Assembly: GCF_029227915.1 (NCBI RefSeq)
Contig: NC_079876.1
Coordinates: 5,334,001-5,398,000, forward strand
Direction of reading: 5' to 3'
Length of the DNA stretch: 64,000 bases
From: Hydractinia symbiolongicarpus
Taxonomy: Eukaryota > Cnidaria > Hydrozoa > Anthoathecata > Hydractiniidae
The notes under the pieces were generated by a model. That model was not told the origin of the DNA and did no database searches. It was given only the letters and a program-made list of their open reading frames with translations. This document shows, piece after piece, positions 25,501-38,400 of the stretch; the stretch's first letter is position 1; the number at the start of each line of letters is the position of its first letter. Position numbers and translations under genes: made by a program.

Positions 25501-28342
25501 ATTAAGAAGAATGTTATTTCTTGGAGTCCAATTGTCTCATTTTTCACATTTATCAGGTCACAGTCCAAAGTTAGTTCAATTAAGTCCCACAGTCAATCGT
25601 TTCTTTGTTAAAAGCGATGAAACCTAGTAATATCAAAAAAATATCGCTAAATACATGTTGGTACGAATATGTGACCCAACCGTTGAAACTCAAACGGATT
25701 GACACCGTTAGAAAGTCAATGAAATGTAGTTTTTGAAATTGTCGCTCTTTCTTCAGCGCGCCATAACGGATAGGATTGGTCCCACAGTAAAAAAATGACT
25801 TTTTTTAGCTTAATTTTTAAATGAAGCGCTACCACAGCGCCCAGTGTAATCGCTGAGTTCCGCCAATCACGTCAAATTAAGAAGAATGTTATTTCTTGGA
25901 GTCCAATTGTCTCACTTTCAAATTTATAAAGTCACAGTCCATAATCAGTTCAATTAAGTCCCACAGTCAATCGTTTCAGAGTTAAAAGCGATGCAACCTG
26001 GTAATATTAGAAAAGTATTGCTAAATACATGTTGATACGAATATGTGACCAAACCGTTGTAACTAAAAGGGACTGACACCGTTAGAAAGTCAATGAAATG
26101 TATTTTTTGAAACTGTCGCTATTTCTTCAGTGCGCAATAACGGCTAGGATTGGTCCCGAAGTAAAAAATGAATTTTTTATCTTAATTTTTAAGTGAAGCG
26201 CTACCACAGAGCCCAGTGTAATCGCTGAGTTTCGGCAATCATGTCAAATTAAGAAGAATGTTATTCCTTGGAGTCCAATTGTCTCTTTTATCACATTTAT
26301 CAGGTGACAGTCCAAATTTAGTTCAATTAAGTCCCACAGTCAATCGTTTCACAGTTAAAAGCGATGCAACCTAGTAATATCAGATAAATATCGCTAAATA
26401 CATGTTGGTACGGATATGTGACCCACACGTTGTAACTCAAACAGACTGACACCGTTAGAAAGTCAATGAAATGTAGTTTTTGAAACTATTGCTACTTCTT
26501 CAGCGCGCGCTAACGGCTAGGATTGGTCCCACAGTAAAAAAATGACTTTTTTAGCTTAATTTTTAAATAAAGCGCTACCACAGCGCCCAGTGTAATCGCT
26601 GAGTTCCGGCAATCACGTCAAATTAAGAAGAATGTTATTTCTTGGAGTCCAATTCTCTCACTTTCACATTTATAAAGTCACAGTCCATAATCAGTTCAAT
26701 TAAGTCCCACAGTCAATCGTTTCACTGTTAAAAGCCATACAACCTAGTAATATCAGAAAAATATCGCTAAATACATGTTGGTACGAATATGTGCCTCAAC
26801 CATTGTAACTCAAACGGATTGATACTGTTAGAAAGTCAATGAAATGTAGTTTTTGAAACTGTCTCTATTTTTTCAGCGCGGGATAACAGCTAGGATTGGT
26901 CCCACAGTAAGAAATGACTTATTTATCTAAATTTTTAAATGAAGCGCTACCACAGAGACCAGTGTAATCGCTAAGTTTCGGCAATCATGTCAAATTAAGA
27001 AGAATGTTATTTCTCGGAGTCCATTTGTCTAATTGTCTCCTTTATCACATTTATCAGGTGACAGTCCAAAGTTAGTTCATATAAGTCCCACAGTCAATCG
27101 TTTCATAGTTAAAAGCGATGCAACCTGGTAATATTAGAAAAGTATTGCTAAATACATGTTGATACGAATATGTGACCAAACCGTTGTAACTAAAAGGGAC
27201 TGACACCGTTAGAAAGTCAATGAAATGTAGTTTTTGAAACTGTCGCTATTTCTTCAGCGCGCGATAACGGCTAGGATTGGTCCCGCAGTAAAAAATGAAT
27301 TTTTTATCTTAATTTTTAAGTGAAGCGCTACTACAGAGCCCAGTGTAATCGCTGAGTTTCGGCAATCATGTCAAATTAAGAAGAATGTTATTCCTTGGAG
27401 TCCAATTGTCTCCTTTATCACATTTATCAGGTGACAGTCCAAAGTTAGTTCAATTAAGTCCCACAGTCAATCGTTTCATAGTTAAAAGCGATGCAACCTA
27501 GTAATATTAGAAAAATATCGCTAAATACATGTTTGTACGAATATGTGACCCAACCTTTGTAACACAAACGGACAGACACCGTTAGAAATTCAATGAAATG
27601 TCGTTTTTGAAATTGTCGCTATTTCTTCAGCGCGCGATAACGGATAGGATTGGTCCCACAGTAAAGAATGACTTATTTATCTAAATTTTTAAATGAAGCG
27701 CTACCACAGCGCCCAGTGTAATCGCTGAGTTCCGGCAATCACGTCAAATTAAGAAGAATGTTATTTCTTGGAGTCCAATTGTCTCATTTTTCACATTTAT
27801 CAGGTCACAGTCCAAAGTTAGTTCAATTAAGTCCCACAGTCAATCGTTTCTTTGTTAAAAGCGATGAAACCTAGTAATATCAAAAAAATATCGCTAAATA
27901 CATGTTGGTACGAATATGTGACCCAACCGTTGAAACTCAAACGGATTGACACCGTTAGAAAGTCAATGAAATGTAGTTTTTGAAATTGTCGCTCTTTCTT
28001 CAGCGCGCCATAACGGATAGGATTGGTCCCACAGTAAAAAAATGACTTTTTTTAGCTTAATTTTTAAATGAAGCGCTACCACAGCGCCCAGTGTAATCGC
28101 TGAGTTCCGCCAATCACGTCAAATTAAGAAGAATGTTATTTCTTGGAGTCCAATTGTCTCACTTTCAAATTTATAAAGTCACAGTCCATAATCAGTTCAA
28201 TTAAGTCCCACAGTCAATCGTTTCAGAGTTAAAAGCGATGCAACCTGGTAATATTAGAAAAGTATTGCTAAATACATGTTGATACGAATATGTGACCAAA
28301 CCGTTGTAACTAAAAGGGACTGACACCGTTAGAAAGTCAATG

Positions 28343-28715
28343 AAATGTAGTTTTTGAAACTGTCGCTATTTCTTCAGTGCGCAATAACGGCTAGGATTGG
28401 TCCCGCAGTAAAAAATGAATTTTTTATCTTAATTTTTAAGTGAAGCGCTACCACAGAGCCCAGTGCAATCGCTGAGTTTCGGCAATCATGTCAAATTAAG
28501 AAGAATGTTATTCCTTGGAGTCCAATTGTCTCCTTTATCACATTTATCAGGTGACAGTCCAAAGTTAGTTCAATTAAGTCCCACAGTCAATCGTTTCATA
28601 GTTAAAAGCGATGCAACCTAGTAATATTAGAAAAATATCGCTAAATGCATGTTTGTACGAATATGTGACCCAACCTTTGTAACACAAACGGACAGACACC
28701 GTTAGAAATTCAATG
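28343..28715 (+). repeat. Chimeric monomer: 6-mer member 6 front, member 3 tail
   Basis: The front has the member-6 marker gtgcgcaataacgg. The tail has the member-3 signature (catagttaaaag, attagaaaaatatcgc, aacctttgtaac, aaattcaatg). The following monomer (28716) is member-4-like (atgtcgtttttg). Members 3 and 6 share a long identical middle (atgaattttttatc to ttattccttgg), a natural place for out-of-register exchange. The outcome fits loss of three monomers from the regular order. Confidence 0.75.
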
Positions 28716-31701
28716 AAATGTCGTTTTTGAAATTGTCGCTATTTTTTCAGCGCGCGATAACGGATAGGATTGGTCCCACAGTAAAGAATGACTTATTTAT
28801 CTAAATTTTTAAATGAAGCGCTACCACAGCGCCCAGTGTAATCGCTGAGTTCCGGCCATCACGTCAAATTAAGAAGAATGTTATTTCTTGGAGTCCAATT
28901 GTCTCATTTATCACATTTATCAGGTCACAGTCCAAATTTAGTTCAATTAAGTCCCACAGTCAATCGTTTCACAGTTAAAAGCGATGCAACCTAGTAATAT
29001 CAGATAAATATCGCTAAATACATGTTGGTACGAATATGTGACCCAAACGTTGTAACTCAAACGGACTGACACCGTTAGAAAGTCAATGAAATGTAGTTTT
29101 TGAAACTATTGCTACTTCTTCAGCGCGCGCTAACGGCTAGGATTGGTCCCACAGTAAAAAAAAGACTTTTTTTAGCTTAATTTTTAAATGAAGCGCTACC
29201 ACAGCGCCCAGTGTAATCGCTGAGTTCCGCCAATCACGTCAAATTAAGAAGAATGTTATTTCTTGGAGTCCAATTGTCTCTTTTATCACATTTATCTGGT
29301 GACAGTCCAAAGTTAGTTCAATTAAGTCTCACAGTCAATCGTTTCATGGTTAAAAGCGATGCAACCTAGTAATATTAGAAAAATGTTGCTAAATACATGT
29401 TGATACGAATATGTAACCAAACCGTTGTAACTAAAAGGGACTGGCACCGTTAGAAAGTCAATGAAATGTAGTTTTTGAAACTGTCGCTATTTCTTCAGCG
29501 CGCGATAACGGATAGGATTGGTCCCACAGTAAAGAATGACTTATTTATCTAAACTCTTAAATGAAGCGCTACCACAGCGGCCAGTGTAATCGCTGACTTC
29601 CGGCAATCACGTCAAATTAAGAAGAATGTTATTTCTTGAAGTCCAATTGTCTAATTTTTCACATTTATCAGGTCACAGTCCAAAGTTAGTTCAATTAAGT
29701 CCCACAGTCAATCGTTTCACTGTTAAAAGCGATGCAACCTAGTAATATCAGATAAATATCGCTAAATACATGTTGGTACGGATATGTGACCCAAACGTTG
29801 TATCTCAAACGGACTGACACCGTTAGAAAGTCAATGAAATGTAGTTTTTGAAACTATTGCTACTTCTTCAGCGCGCGCTAACGGCTAGGATTGGTCACGC
29901 AGTAAAAAAATGACTTTTTTTAGCTTAATTTTTAAATGAAGCGCTACCACAGCGTCCAGTGTAATCGCTGAGTTCCGGCAATCACGTCAAATTAAAAAGA
30001 ATGTTATTTCTTGGAGTCCAATTGTCTCACTTTCACATTTGTAAAGTCACAGTCCATAATCACTTCAATTAAGTCCCACAGTCAATCGTTTCACTGTTAA
30101 AAGCCATACAACCTAGTAACATCAGAAAAATATCGCTAAATACATGTTGGTACGAATATGTGCCTCAACCATTGTAACTCAAACGGATTCATACTGTTAG
30201 AAAGTCAATGAAATGTAATTTTTGAAACTGTCTCTATTTTTTCAGCGCGGGATAACAGCTAGGATTGGTCCCACAGTAAGAAATGACTTATTTATCTAAA
30301 TTTTTAAATGAAGCGCTACCACAGAGCCCAGTGTAATCGCTAAGTTTCGGCAATCATGTCCAATTAAGAAGAATGTTATTTCTTGGAGTGCAATTGTCTC
30401 CTTTATCAAATTTATCAGGTGACAGTCCAAAGTTAGTTCAATTAAGTCCCACAGTCAATCGTTTCATAGTTAAAAGCGATGCAACCTAGTAATATTAGAA
30501 AAATTTTGCTAAATACATGTTGATACGAAAATGTGACCAAACCGTTTTAACTAAAAGGGACTGACACCGTTAGAAAGTCAATGAAATGTAGTTTTTGAAA
30601 CTTTCGCTATTTCTTCAGCGCGCGATAACGGATAGGATTGGTCCCACAGTAAAGAATGACTTATTTATCTAAACTCTTAAATGCAGCGCTACCACAGCGG
30701 CCAGTGTAATCGCTGAGTTCCGGCAATCACGTCAAATTAAGAAGAATGTTATTTCTTGAAGTCCAATTGTCTCATTTTTCACATTTATCAGGTCACAGTC
30801 CAAAGTTAGTTCAATTTAGTCCCACAGTCAATCGTTTCTTTGTTAAAAGCGATGAAACCTAGTAATATCAAAAAAATATCGCTAAATACATGTTGGTACA
30901 AATATGTGACCCAACCATTGAAACTCAAACGGATTGACACCGTTAGAAAGTCAATGAGGTGTAGTTTTTGAAACTGTCGCTATTTCTTCAGCGCGCGATA
31001 ACGGATAGGATTGGTCCCACAGTAAAGAACGACTTATTTATCTAAATTTTTAAATGAAGCGCTACCACAACGCCCAGTGTAATCGCTGATTTCCGGCAAT
31101 CACGTCAAATTAAGAGGAATGTTTTTTCTTGGAGCCCATTTGTCTAATTTATTACATTGATCAGGTCACAGTCCAAAGTTAGTTCAAATATGTCCAACAG
31201 TCAATCGTATCACTGTTAAAAGCGATGCAACCTAGTAATATCAGATAAATTACGCTAAATACATGTTGGTACGAATATGTGACCCAACTGTTGAAACTCA
31301 AACGGACTGACACCGTTAAAAGTCAACGAAATGTAATTTTTGAAACTGTCGCTATTTCTTCAGCGCGCGATAACGGCTAGGATTGGTCCCGCATTAAAAA
31401 ATGACTTTTTTATCTTAATTTTTAAATGAAGCGCTACCACAGAGCCCAGTGTAATCGCTGAGTTTCGGCAATCATGTCAAATTAAGAAGAATGTTATTTC
31501 TTGGAGTCCAATTGTCTCCTTTATCACATTTATCAGGTGACAGTCCAAAGTTAGTTCAATTAAGTCCCACAGTCAATCGTTTCATAGTTAAAAGCGATGC
31601 AACCTAGTAATATCAGAAAAATATCGCTAAATACATGTTTGTACGAATATGTGCCTCAACCATTGTAACTCAAACGGATTGATACTGTTAGAAAGTCAAT
31701 G
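28716..31701 (+). repeat. Disordered block of eight monomers
   Basis: Starts are 28716, 29089, 29464, 29837, 30211, 30584, 30957 and 31329. Members resemble parts of the preceding 6-mer (aactattgctac at 29089 and 29837; gtctctattttttc with gcgggataacagc at 30211, without the octamer duplication) mixed with the actcttaaatg / gcggcc subtype (29464, 30584) and the aacgacttattta subtype (30957). Two lengths are off: 29089 is 375 bp (an A-run followed by gactttttttag) and 30957 is 372 bp (ccgttaaaagtcaacg). I see no repeat unit larger than one monomer here. Confidence 0.8.
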
Positions 31702-33195
31702 AAATGTACTTTTTGAAACTGTCTCTATTTTTTCAGCGCGGGATAACAGCTAGGATTGGTCCCACAGTAAGAAATGACTTATTTATCTAAAGTCTTAAAT
31801 GAAGCGCTACAATCAGCGGCCAGTGTAATCGCTGAGTTCCGGCAATCACGTCAAATTAAGAAGAATGTTATTTCTTGAAGTCCAATTGTCTCATTTTTCA
31901 CATTTATCAGGTCACAGTCCAAAGTTAGTTCAACTAAGTCCCACAGTCAATCGTTTCTTTGTTAAAAGCGATGAAACCTAGTAATATCAAAAAAATATCG
32001 CTAAATACATATTGGAACGAATATGTGACCCAACCGTTGAAACTCAAACGGATTGACACCGTTAGAAAGTCAATGAAGTGTAGTTTTTGAAACTGTCGCT
32101 ATTTCTTCAGCGCGCGATAACGGATAGGATTGGTCCCACAGTAAAGAACGACTTATTTATCTAAATTTTTAAATGAAGCGCTACCACAACGCCCAGTGTA
32201 ATCGCTGATTTCCGGCAATCACGTCAAATTAAGAGGAATGCTTTTTCTTGGAGTCCATTTGTCTCATTTATTATATTTATCAGGTGACAGTCCAAAGTTA
32301 GTTCAATTAAGTCCCACAGTCAATCGTTTCATAGTTAAAAGCGATGCAACCTAGTAATGTCAGATAAATATTGCTAAATACATGTTGGTACGGATATGTG
32401 ACCCAAACGTTGTAACTCAAACGGACTGACACCGTTAGAAAGTCAATGAAATGTAGTTTTTGAAACTGTCTCTATTTTTTCAGCGCGGGATAACAGCTAG
32501 GATTGGTCCCACAGTAAGAAATGACTTATTTATCTAAAGTCTTAAATGAAGCGCTACAAACAGCGGCCAGTGTAATCGCTGAGTTCCGGCAATCACGTCA
32601 AATTAAGAAGAATGTTATTTCTTGAAGTCCAATTGTCTCATTTTTCACATTTATCAGGTCACAGTCCAAAGTTAGTTCAACTAAGTCCCACAGTCAATCG
32701 TTTCTTTGTTAAAAGCGATGAAACCTAGTAATATCAAAAAAATATCGCTAAATACATATTGGAACGAATATGTGACCCAACCGTTGAAACTCAAACGGAT
32801 TGACACCGTTAGAAAGTCAATGAAGTGTAGTTTTTGAAACTGTCGCTATTTCTTCAGCGCGCGATAACGGATAGGATTGGTCCCACAGTAAAGAACGACT
32901 TATTTATCTAAATTTTTAAATGAAGCGCTACCACATCGCCCAGTGTAATCGCTGATTTCCGGCAATCACGTCAAATTAAGAGGAATGTTTTTTCTTGGAG
33001 TCCATTTGTCTCATTTATTACATTTATCAGGTGACAGTCCAAAGTTAGTTCAATTAAGTCCCACAGTCAATCGTTTCATAGTTAAAAGCGATGCAACCTA
33101 GTAATGTCAGATAAATATTGCTAAATACATGTTGGTACGGATATGTGACCCAAACGTTGTAACTCAAACGGACTGACACCGTTAGAAAGTCAATG
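31702..33195 (+). repeat. Dimeric HOR: 747-bp unit (374+373), two copies
   Basis: Units are 31702-32448 and 32449-33195. Member 1 is recognised by gcgggataacagc, aaagtcttaaatg and an extra base in gctacaatcagcgg or gctacaaacagcgg. Member 2 has gaagtgtagtt, aagaacgactt, gctgatttccgg and agaggaatg. The two copies differ in few bases (acaacgccc versus acatcgccc, aatgcttttt versus aatgtttttt). Confidence 0.87.
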
Positions 33196-35431
33196 AAATG
33201 TAGTTTTTGAAACTATTGCTACTTCTTCAGCGCGCGATAACGGATAGGATTGGTCCCACAGTAAAGAACGACTTATTTATCTAAATTTTTAAATGAAGCG
33301 CTACCACATCGCCCAGTGTAATCGCTGATTTCCGGCAATCACGTCAAATTAAGAGGAATGTTATTTCTTGGAGTCCAATTGTCTCACTTTCACATTTATA
33401 AGGTCACAGTCGATAATCAGTTCAATCAAGTCCCACAGTCAATTGTTTCACTGTTAAAAGCCATACAACCTAGTAGTATCAGAAAAATATCGCTAAATAC
33501 ATGTTGGTACGAATATGTGCCTCAACCATAGTAACTCAAACGCATTGATACTGTTAGAAAGTCAATGAAATCTACTTTTTGAAACTGTCTCTAATTCTTC
33601 AGCGCGGGATAACAGCTAGGATTGGTCCCACAGTAAGAAATGACGTATTTATCTAAATTTTTAAATGAAGCGCTACCTCAGAGTCCAGTGTAATCGTAAG
33701 TTTCGGCAATCATTTCAAATTAGGAAGAATGTTATTTCTTGGAGTCCAATTGTCTCCTTTATCACATTTATCAGGTGACAGTCCAAAGTTAGTTCAATTA
33801 AGTCCCACAGTCAATCGTTTCATAGTTAAAAGCGATGCCACCTAGTAATATTAGAAATATATTGCTAAATACATATAGGTACGAATATGTGACCAAACCG
33901 TTGTAACTGAAATGGAATGACACCGTTAGAAAGTCAATGAAATGTAGTTTTTGAAACTGTCGCTATTTCTTCAGCGCGCGATAACGGATAGGATTGGTCC
34001 CACAGTAAAGAATGACTTATTTATCTAAATTTTTAAATGAACCGCTACCACAACGCCCAGTGTAGTCGCTGATTTCCGGCAATCACGTCAAATTAAGAAG
34101 AATATTTTTTCTAGGAGTCCATTTGTCTCATTTTTCACATTTATCAGGTCACAGTCCAAAGTTAGTTCAATTACGTCCCACAGTTAATCGTTTCACTGTT
34201 AAAAGCGATGCAACCTAGTAATATCAGATAAATATCGCTAAATACATGTTGGTACGAATATGTGACCCAACCGTTGAAACTCAAACGGACTGACACCGTT
34301 AAAAAGTCAATGAAGTGTAGTTTTTAAAACTGTCGCTACTTCTTCAGCGCGCTATAACAACTAGGATTGGTCCCGCAGTAAAAAATGACTTTTTTAACTT
34401 AATTTTTAAATGAAGCGCTACCACAGAGCCCAGTGTAATCGCTAAGTTTCGGCAATCATGTCAAATTAAGAAGAATGTTAGTTCTTGGAGTCCAATTGTC
34501 TCCTTCATCACATCTATCAGGTGACAGTCCAAAGTTAGTTCAATTAAGTCCCACAGTCAATCATTTCATAGTTAAAAGTGATGCAACCTAGAAATATCAG
34601 ATAAATATCGCTAAATACATGTTGGTACGAATATGTGACCCAACCGTTGAAACTCAGACGGACTGACACCGTTAAAAAGTCAATGAAATGTAGTTTTTGA
34701 AACTGTCTCTATTTCTTCAGCGCGCAATAACGGATAGGATTGGTCCCACAGTAAAGAATGACTTACTTATCTAAACTCTTAAATGAAGCGCTACCACAGC
34801 GGCCAGTGTAATCGCTGAGTTCTGGCAATCACGTCAAATTAAGAAGAATGTTATTTCTTGAAGTCCAATTGTCTAATTTTTCACATTTATCAAGTCACAG
34901 TCCAAAGTTAGTTCAATTAAGTCCCACAGTCAATCGTTTCATTGTTAAAAGCGATGCAACCTAGTAATATTAGAAAAATATTGCTAAATACATGTTGGTA
35001 CGAATATGTGACCAAACCGTTGTAACTGAAAGGGAGTGACACCGTTTGAAAATCAATGAAATGTAGTTCTTGAAACTGTCGCTCTTTCTTCAGCGTGCGA
35101 TAACGGCAGGGATTGGTCCCGCAGTAAAAAATGACTTATTTATCTTAATTTTTAAATGAAGCGCTTCCACAGAGCCTAGTGTAATCGCTAAGTTTCGGCA
35201 ATCATGTCAAATTAAGAAGAATGTTATTTCTTGGAGTCCAATTGTCTCCTTTATCACATCTATCAGGTGACAGTCAAAAGTTAGTTCAATTAAGTCACAC
35301 AGTCAATCGTTTCATAGTTAAAAGCGATGCAACCTAGTAATATTAGAAATATATTGCTAAATACATGTAGGTACGAATATGTGACCAAATTGTTGTAACT
35401 GAAATGGAATGACACCGTTAGAAAGTCCATG
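33196..35431 (+). repeat. Six-monomer block: source subtypes of the right half
   Basis: Starts are 33196, 33568, 33940, 34313, 34686 and 35059. The first is a chimera: an actattgctac front, then a piece of the previous dimer member (aagaacgac, acatcgccc), then a tail with cactttcacatttataagg and gtcgataatcag. The others introduce the right-half subtypes: atctactttttg with gacgtattt (33568), aagaatatttttt with ctagg (33940), gctataacaactagg (34313), gcgcaataacgg with gtctctatttc (34686), and gtgcgataacggcagg (35059). The monomers at 33196 and 33568 are 372 bp; the latter lacks two bases at aatcgtaag. Confidence 0.83.
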
Positions 35432-38400
35432 AAATGTAGTTTTTGAAACTGTCGCTATTTCTTCAGCGCGCGATAACGGATAGGATTGGTCCCACAGTAA
35501 AGAATGACTTATTTATCTAAACTCTTAAATGAAGCGCTACCACAGCGGCCAGTGTAACCGCTGAGTTCCGGCAATCCCGTCAAATTAAGAAGAATGTTAT
35601 TTCTTGAAGTCCAATTGTCTAATTTTTCACATTTATGAGCTCACAGTCCAAAGTTAGTTCAATTAAGTCCCACAGTCAATCGTTTTTTTGTTAAAAGCGA
35701 TGAAACATAGTAATATCAAAAAAATATCGCTAAACACATGTTGGTACGGATATGTGACCCAAACGTTGTAACTCAAACGGACTGACACCGTTAGAAAGTC
35801 AATGAAATGTAGTTTTTGAAACTATTGCTACTTCTTCAGTGCGCGATAACGGCTAGGATTGGTCCCACAGTAAAGAAATGACTTTTTTTAGCTTAATTTT
35901 TAAATGAAGCGCTACCACAGCGCCCAGTGTAAACGCTGAGTTCCGGCAATCACGTCAACTTAAGAGGAATGTTTTTTTTTGGAGTCCATTTGTGTCATTT
36001 ATTACATTGATCAGGTCACAGTCCAAAGTTAGTTCAATTAAGTCCCACAGTCAATCGTTTCATAGTTAAAAGCGATGCAACCTAGTAATATTAGAATCAT
36101 ATTGCAAAATACATGTTGGTACGAATATGTGACCAAACCGTTGTAACTGAAATGGACTGACACCGTGAGAAAGTCAATGAAATGTAGCTTTTGAAACTGT
36201 CGTTATTTCTTCAGCGCGCGATAACGATAGGATTGATCCCACAGTAAAGAATGACTTATTTATCTAAACTCTTAAATGAAGCGTTACCACAGCGGCCAGT
36301 GTAATCGCTGAGTTCCGGCAATCACGTCAAATTAAGAAGAATGTTATTTCTAGAAGTCCAATTGTCTCATTTTTCACAATTATTAGGTCACAGTCTAAAG
36401 TTAGTTCAATTAAGTCCCACAGTCAATCGTATCACTGTTAAAAGCTATGTAACCTAGTAATATCAGATAAATATCGCTAAATACATGTTGGTACGAATAT
36501 GTGACCCAACCGTTGAAACTTAAATGGACTGACACCGTCAAAAAGTCAATTAAATGTAGTTTTTGAAACTGTAGCTACTTCTTCAGCGCGCGATAACGGC
36601 TAGGATTAGTCCCACAGTAAAAAAACGATTTTTTTAACTTAATTTTTAAATGAAGCGCTACCACAGCGCCCAGTGTAATCGCTGATTTCCGGCAATCACG
36701 TCAAATTAAGAAGAATGTTATTTCTTGGAGTCCAATTGTCTCACTTTCACATTTATAAGGTCACAGTCGATAATCAGTTCAATTAAGTCCCACAGTCAAT
36801 TGTTTCACTGTTAAAAGCCATACAACCTAGTAGTATCAGAAAAATATCGCTAAATACATGTTGGTACGAATATGTGCCTCAACCATAGTAACTCAAACGC
36901 ATTGATACTGTTAGAAAGTCAATGAAATCTACTTTTTGAAACTGTCTCTAATTCTTCAGCGCGGGATAACAGCTAGGATTGGTCCCACAGTAAGAAATGA
37001 CGTATTTATCTAAATTTTTAAATGAAGCGCTACCACAGAGCCCAGTGTAATCGCTAATTTTCGGCAATCATGTCAAATTAAGAAGAATTTTAGTTCTTGG
37101 AGTCCAATTGTCTCCTTCATCACATCTATCAGGTGACAGTCCAAAGTTAGTTCAATTAAGTCCCACAGTCAATCGTTTCATAGTTAAAAGTGATGCAACC
37201 TAGAAATATCAGATAAATATCGCTAAATACATGTTGGTACGAATATGTGACCCAACCGTTGAAACTCAGACGGACTGACACCGTTAAAAAGTCAATGAAA
37301 TGTAGTTTTTGAAACTGTCTCTATTTCTTCAGCGCGCAATAACGGATAGGATTGGTCCCACAGTAAAGAATGACTTATTTATCTTAATTTTTAAATGAAG
37401 CGCTTCCACAGAGCCCAGTGTAATCGCTAAGTTTCGGCAATCATGTCAAATTAAGAAGAATGTTATTTCTTGGAGTCCAATTGTCTCCTTTATCACATCT
37501 ATCAGGTGACAGTCAAAAGTTAGTTCAATTAAGTCACACAGTCAATCGTTTCATTGTTAAAAGCGATGCAACCTAGTAATATTAGAAATATATTGCTAAA
37601 TACATGTAGGTACGAATATGTGACCAAACCGTTGTAACTGAAATGGAATGACACCGTTAGAAAGTCCATGAAATGTAGTTTTTGAAACTGTCGCTATTTC
37701 TTCAGCGCGCTATAACGGATAGGATTGGTCCCACAGTAAAGAATGACTTATTTATCTAAACTCTTAAATGAAGCGCTACCACAGCGGCCAGTGTAACCGC
37801 TGAGTTCCGGCAATCCCGTCAAATTAAGAAGAATGTTATTTCTTGAAGTCCAATTGTCTAATTTTTCACATTTATGAGCTCACAGTCCAAAGTTAGTTCA
37901 ATTAAGTCCCACAGTCAATCGTTTTTTTGTTAAAAGCGATGAAACATAGTAATATCAAAAAAATATCGCTAAACACATGTTGGTACGGATATGTGACCCA
38001 AACGTTGTAACTCAAACGGACTGACACCGTTAGAAAGTCAATGAAATGTAGTTTTTGAAACTATTGCTACTTCTTCAGTGCGCGATAACGGCTAGGATTG
38101 GTCCCACAGTAAAGAAATGACTTTTTTTAGCTTAATTTTTAAATGAAGCGCTACCACAGCGCCCAGTGTAAACGCTGAGTTCCGGCAATCACGTCAACTT
38201 AAGAGGAATGTTTTTTTTTGGAGTCCATTTGTGTCATTTATTACATTGATCAGGTCACAGTCCAAAGTTAGTTCAATTAAGTCCCACAGTCAATCGTTTC
38301 ATAGTTAAAAGCGATGCAACCTAGTAATATTAGAATCATATTGCAAAATACATGTTGGTACGAATATGTGACCAAACCGTTGTAACTGAAATGGACTGAC

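Larger units (their letters stand above)
21975..28715 (+). repeat. 6-mer HOR, 2247 bp, three copies, with 381-bp members
   Basis: Copies are 21975-24221, 24222-26468 and 26469-28715. Starts are 21975, 22348, 22729, 23102, 23475 and 23849, then 24222, 24595, 24976, 25349, 25722 and 26096, then 26469, 26842, 27223, 27596, 27969 and 28343. Member lengths are 373, 381, 373, 373, 374, 373. Markers in order are aactattgctacttc with aaataaagcg; gtctctattttttc with gcgggataacagc; aagtgaagcg; atgtcgtttttg; gtcgctctttc with ttccgccaatc; and gtgcgcaataacgg. Copies 2 and 3 share gctactacag, tttctcggag and ccatttgtct, which copy 1 lacks, so they are sisters. The last member of copy 3 is chimeric (see 28343). 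Confidence 0.93.

Noticed and set aside
29145-29180. A-run and T-run around 29155 as a possible poly-A tail of a retroelement
   Set aside because: It is a local lengthening of the usual cagtaaaaaatgactttttt segment within an intact monomer. Monomer order continues on both sides and there is no insertion.
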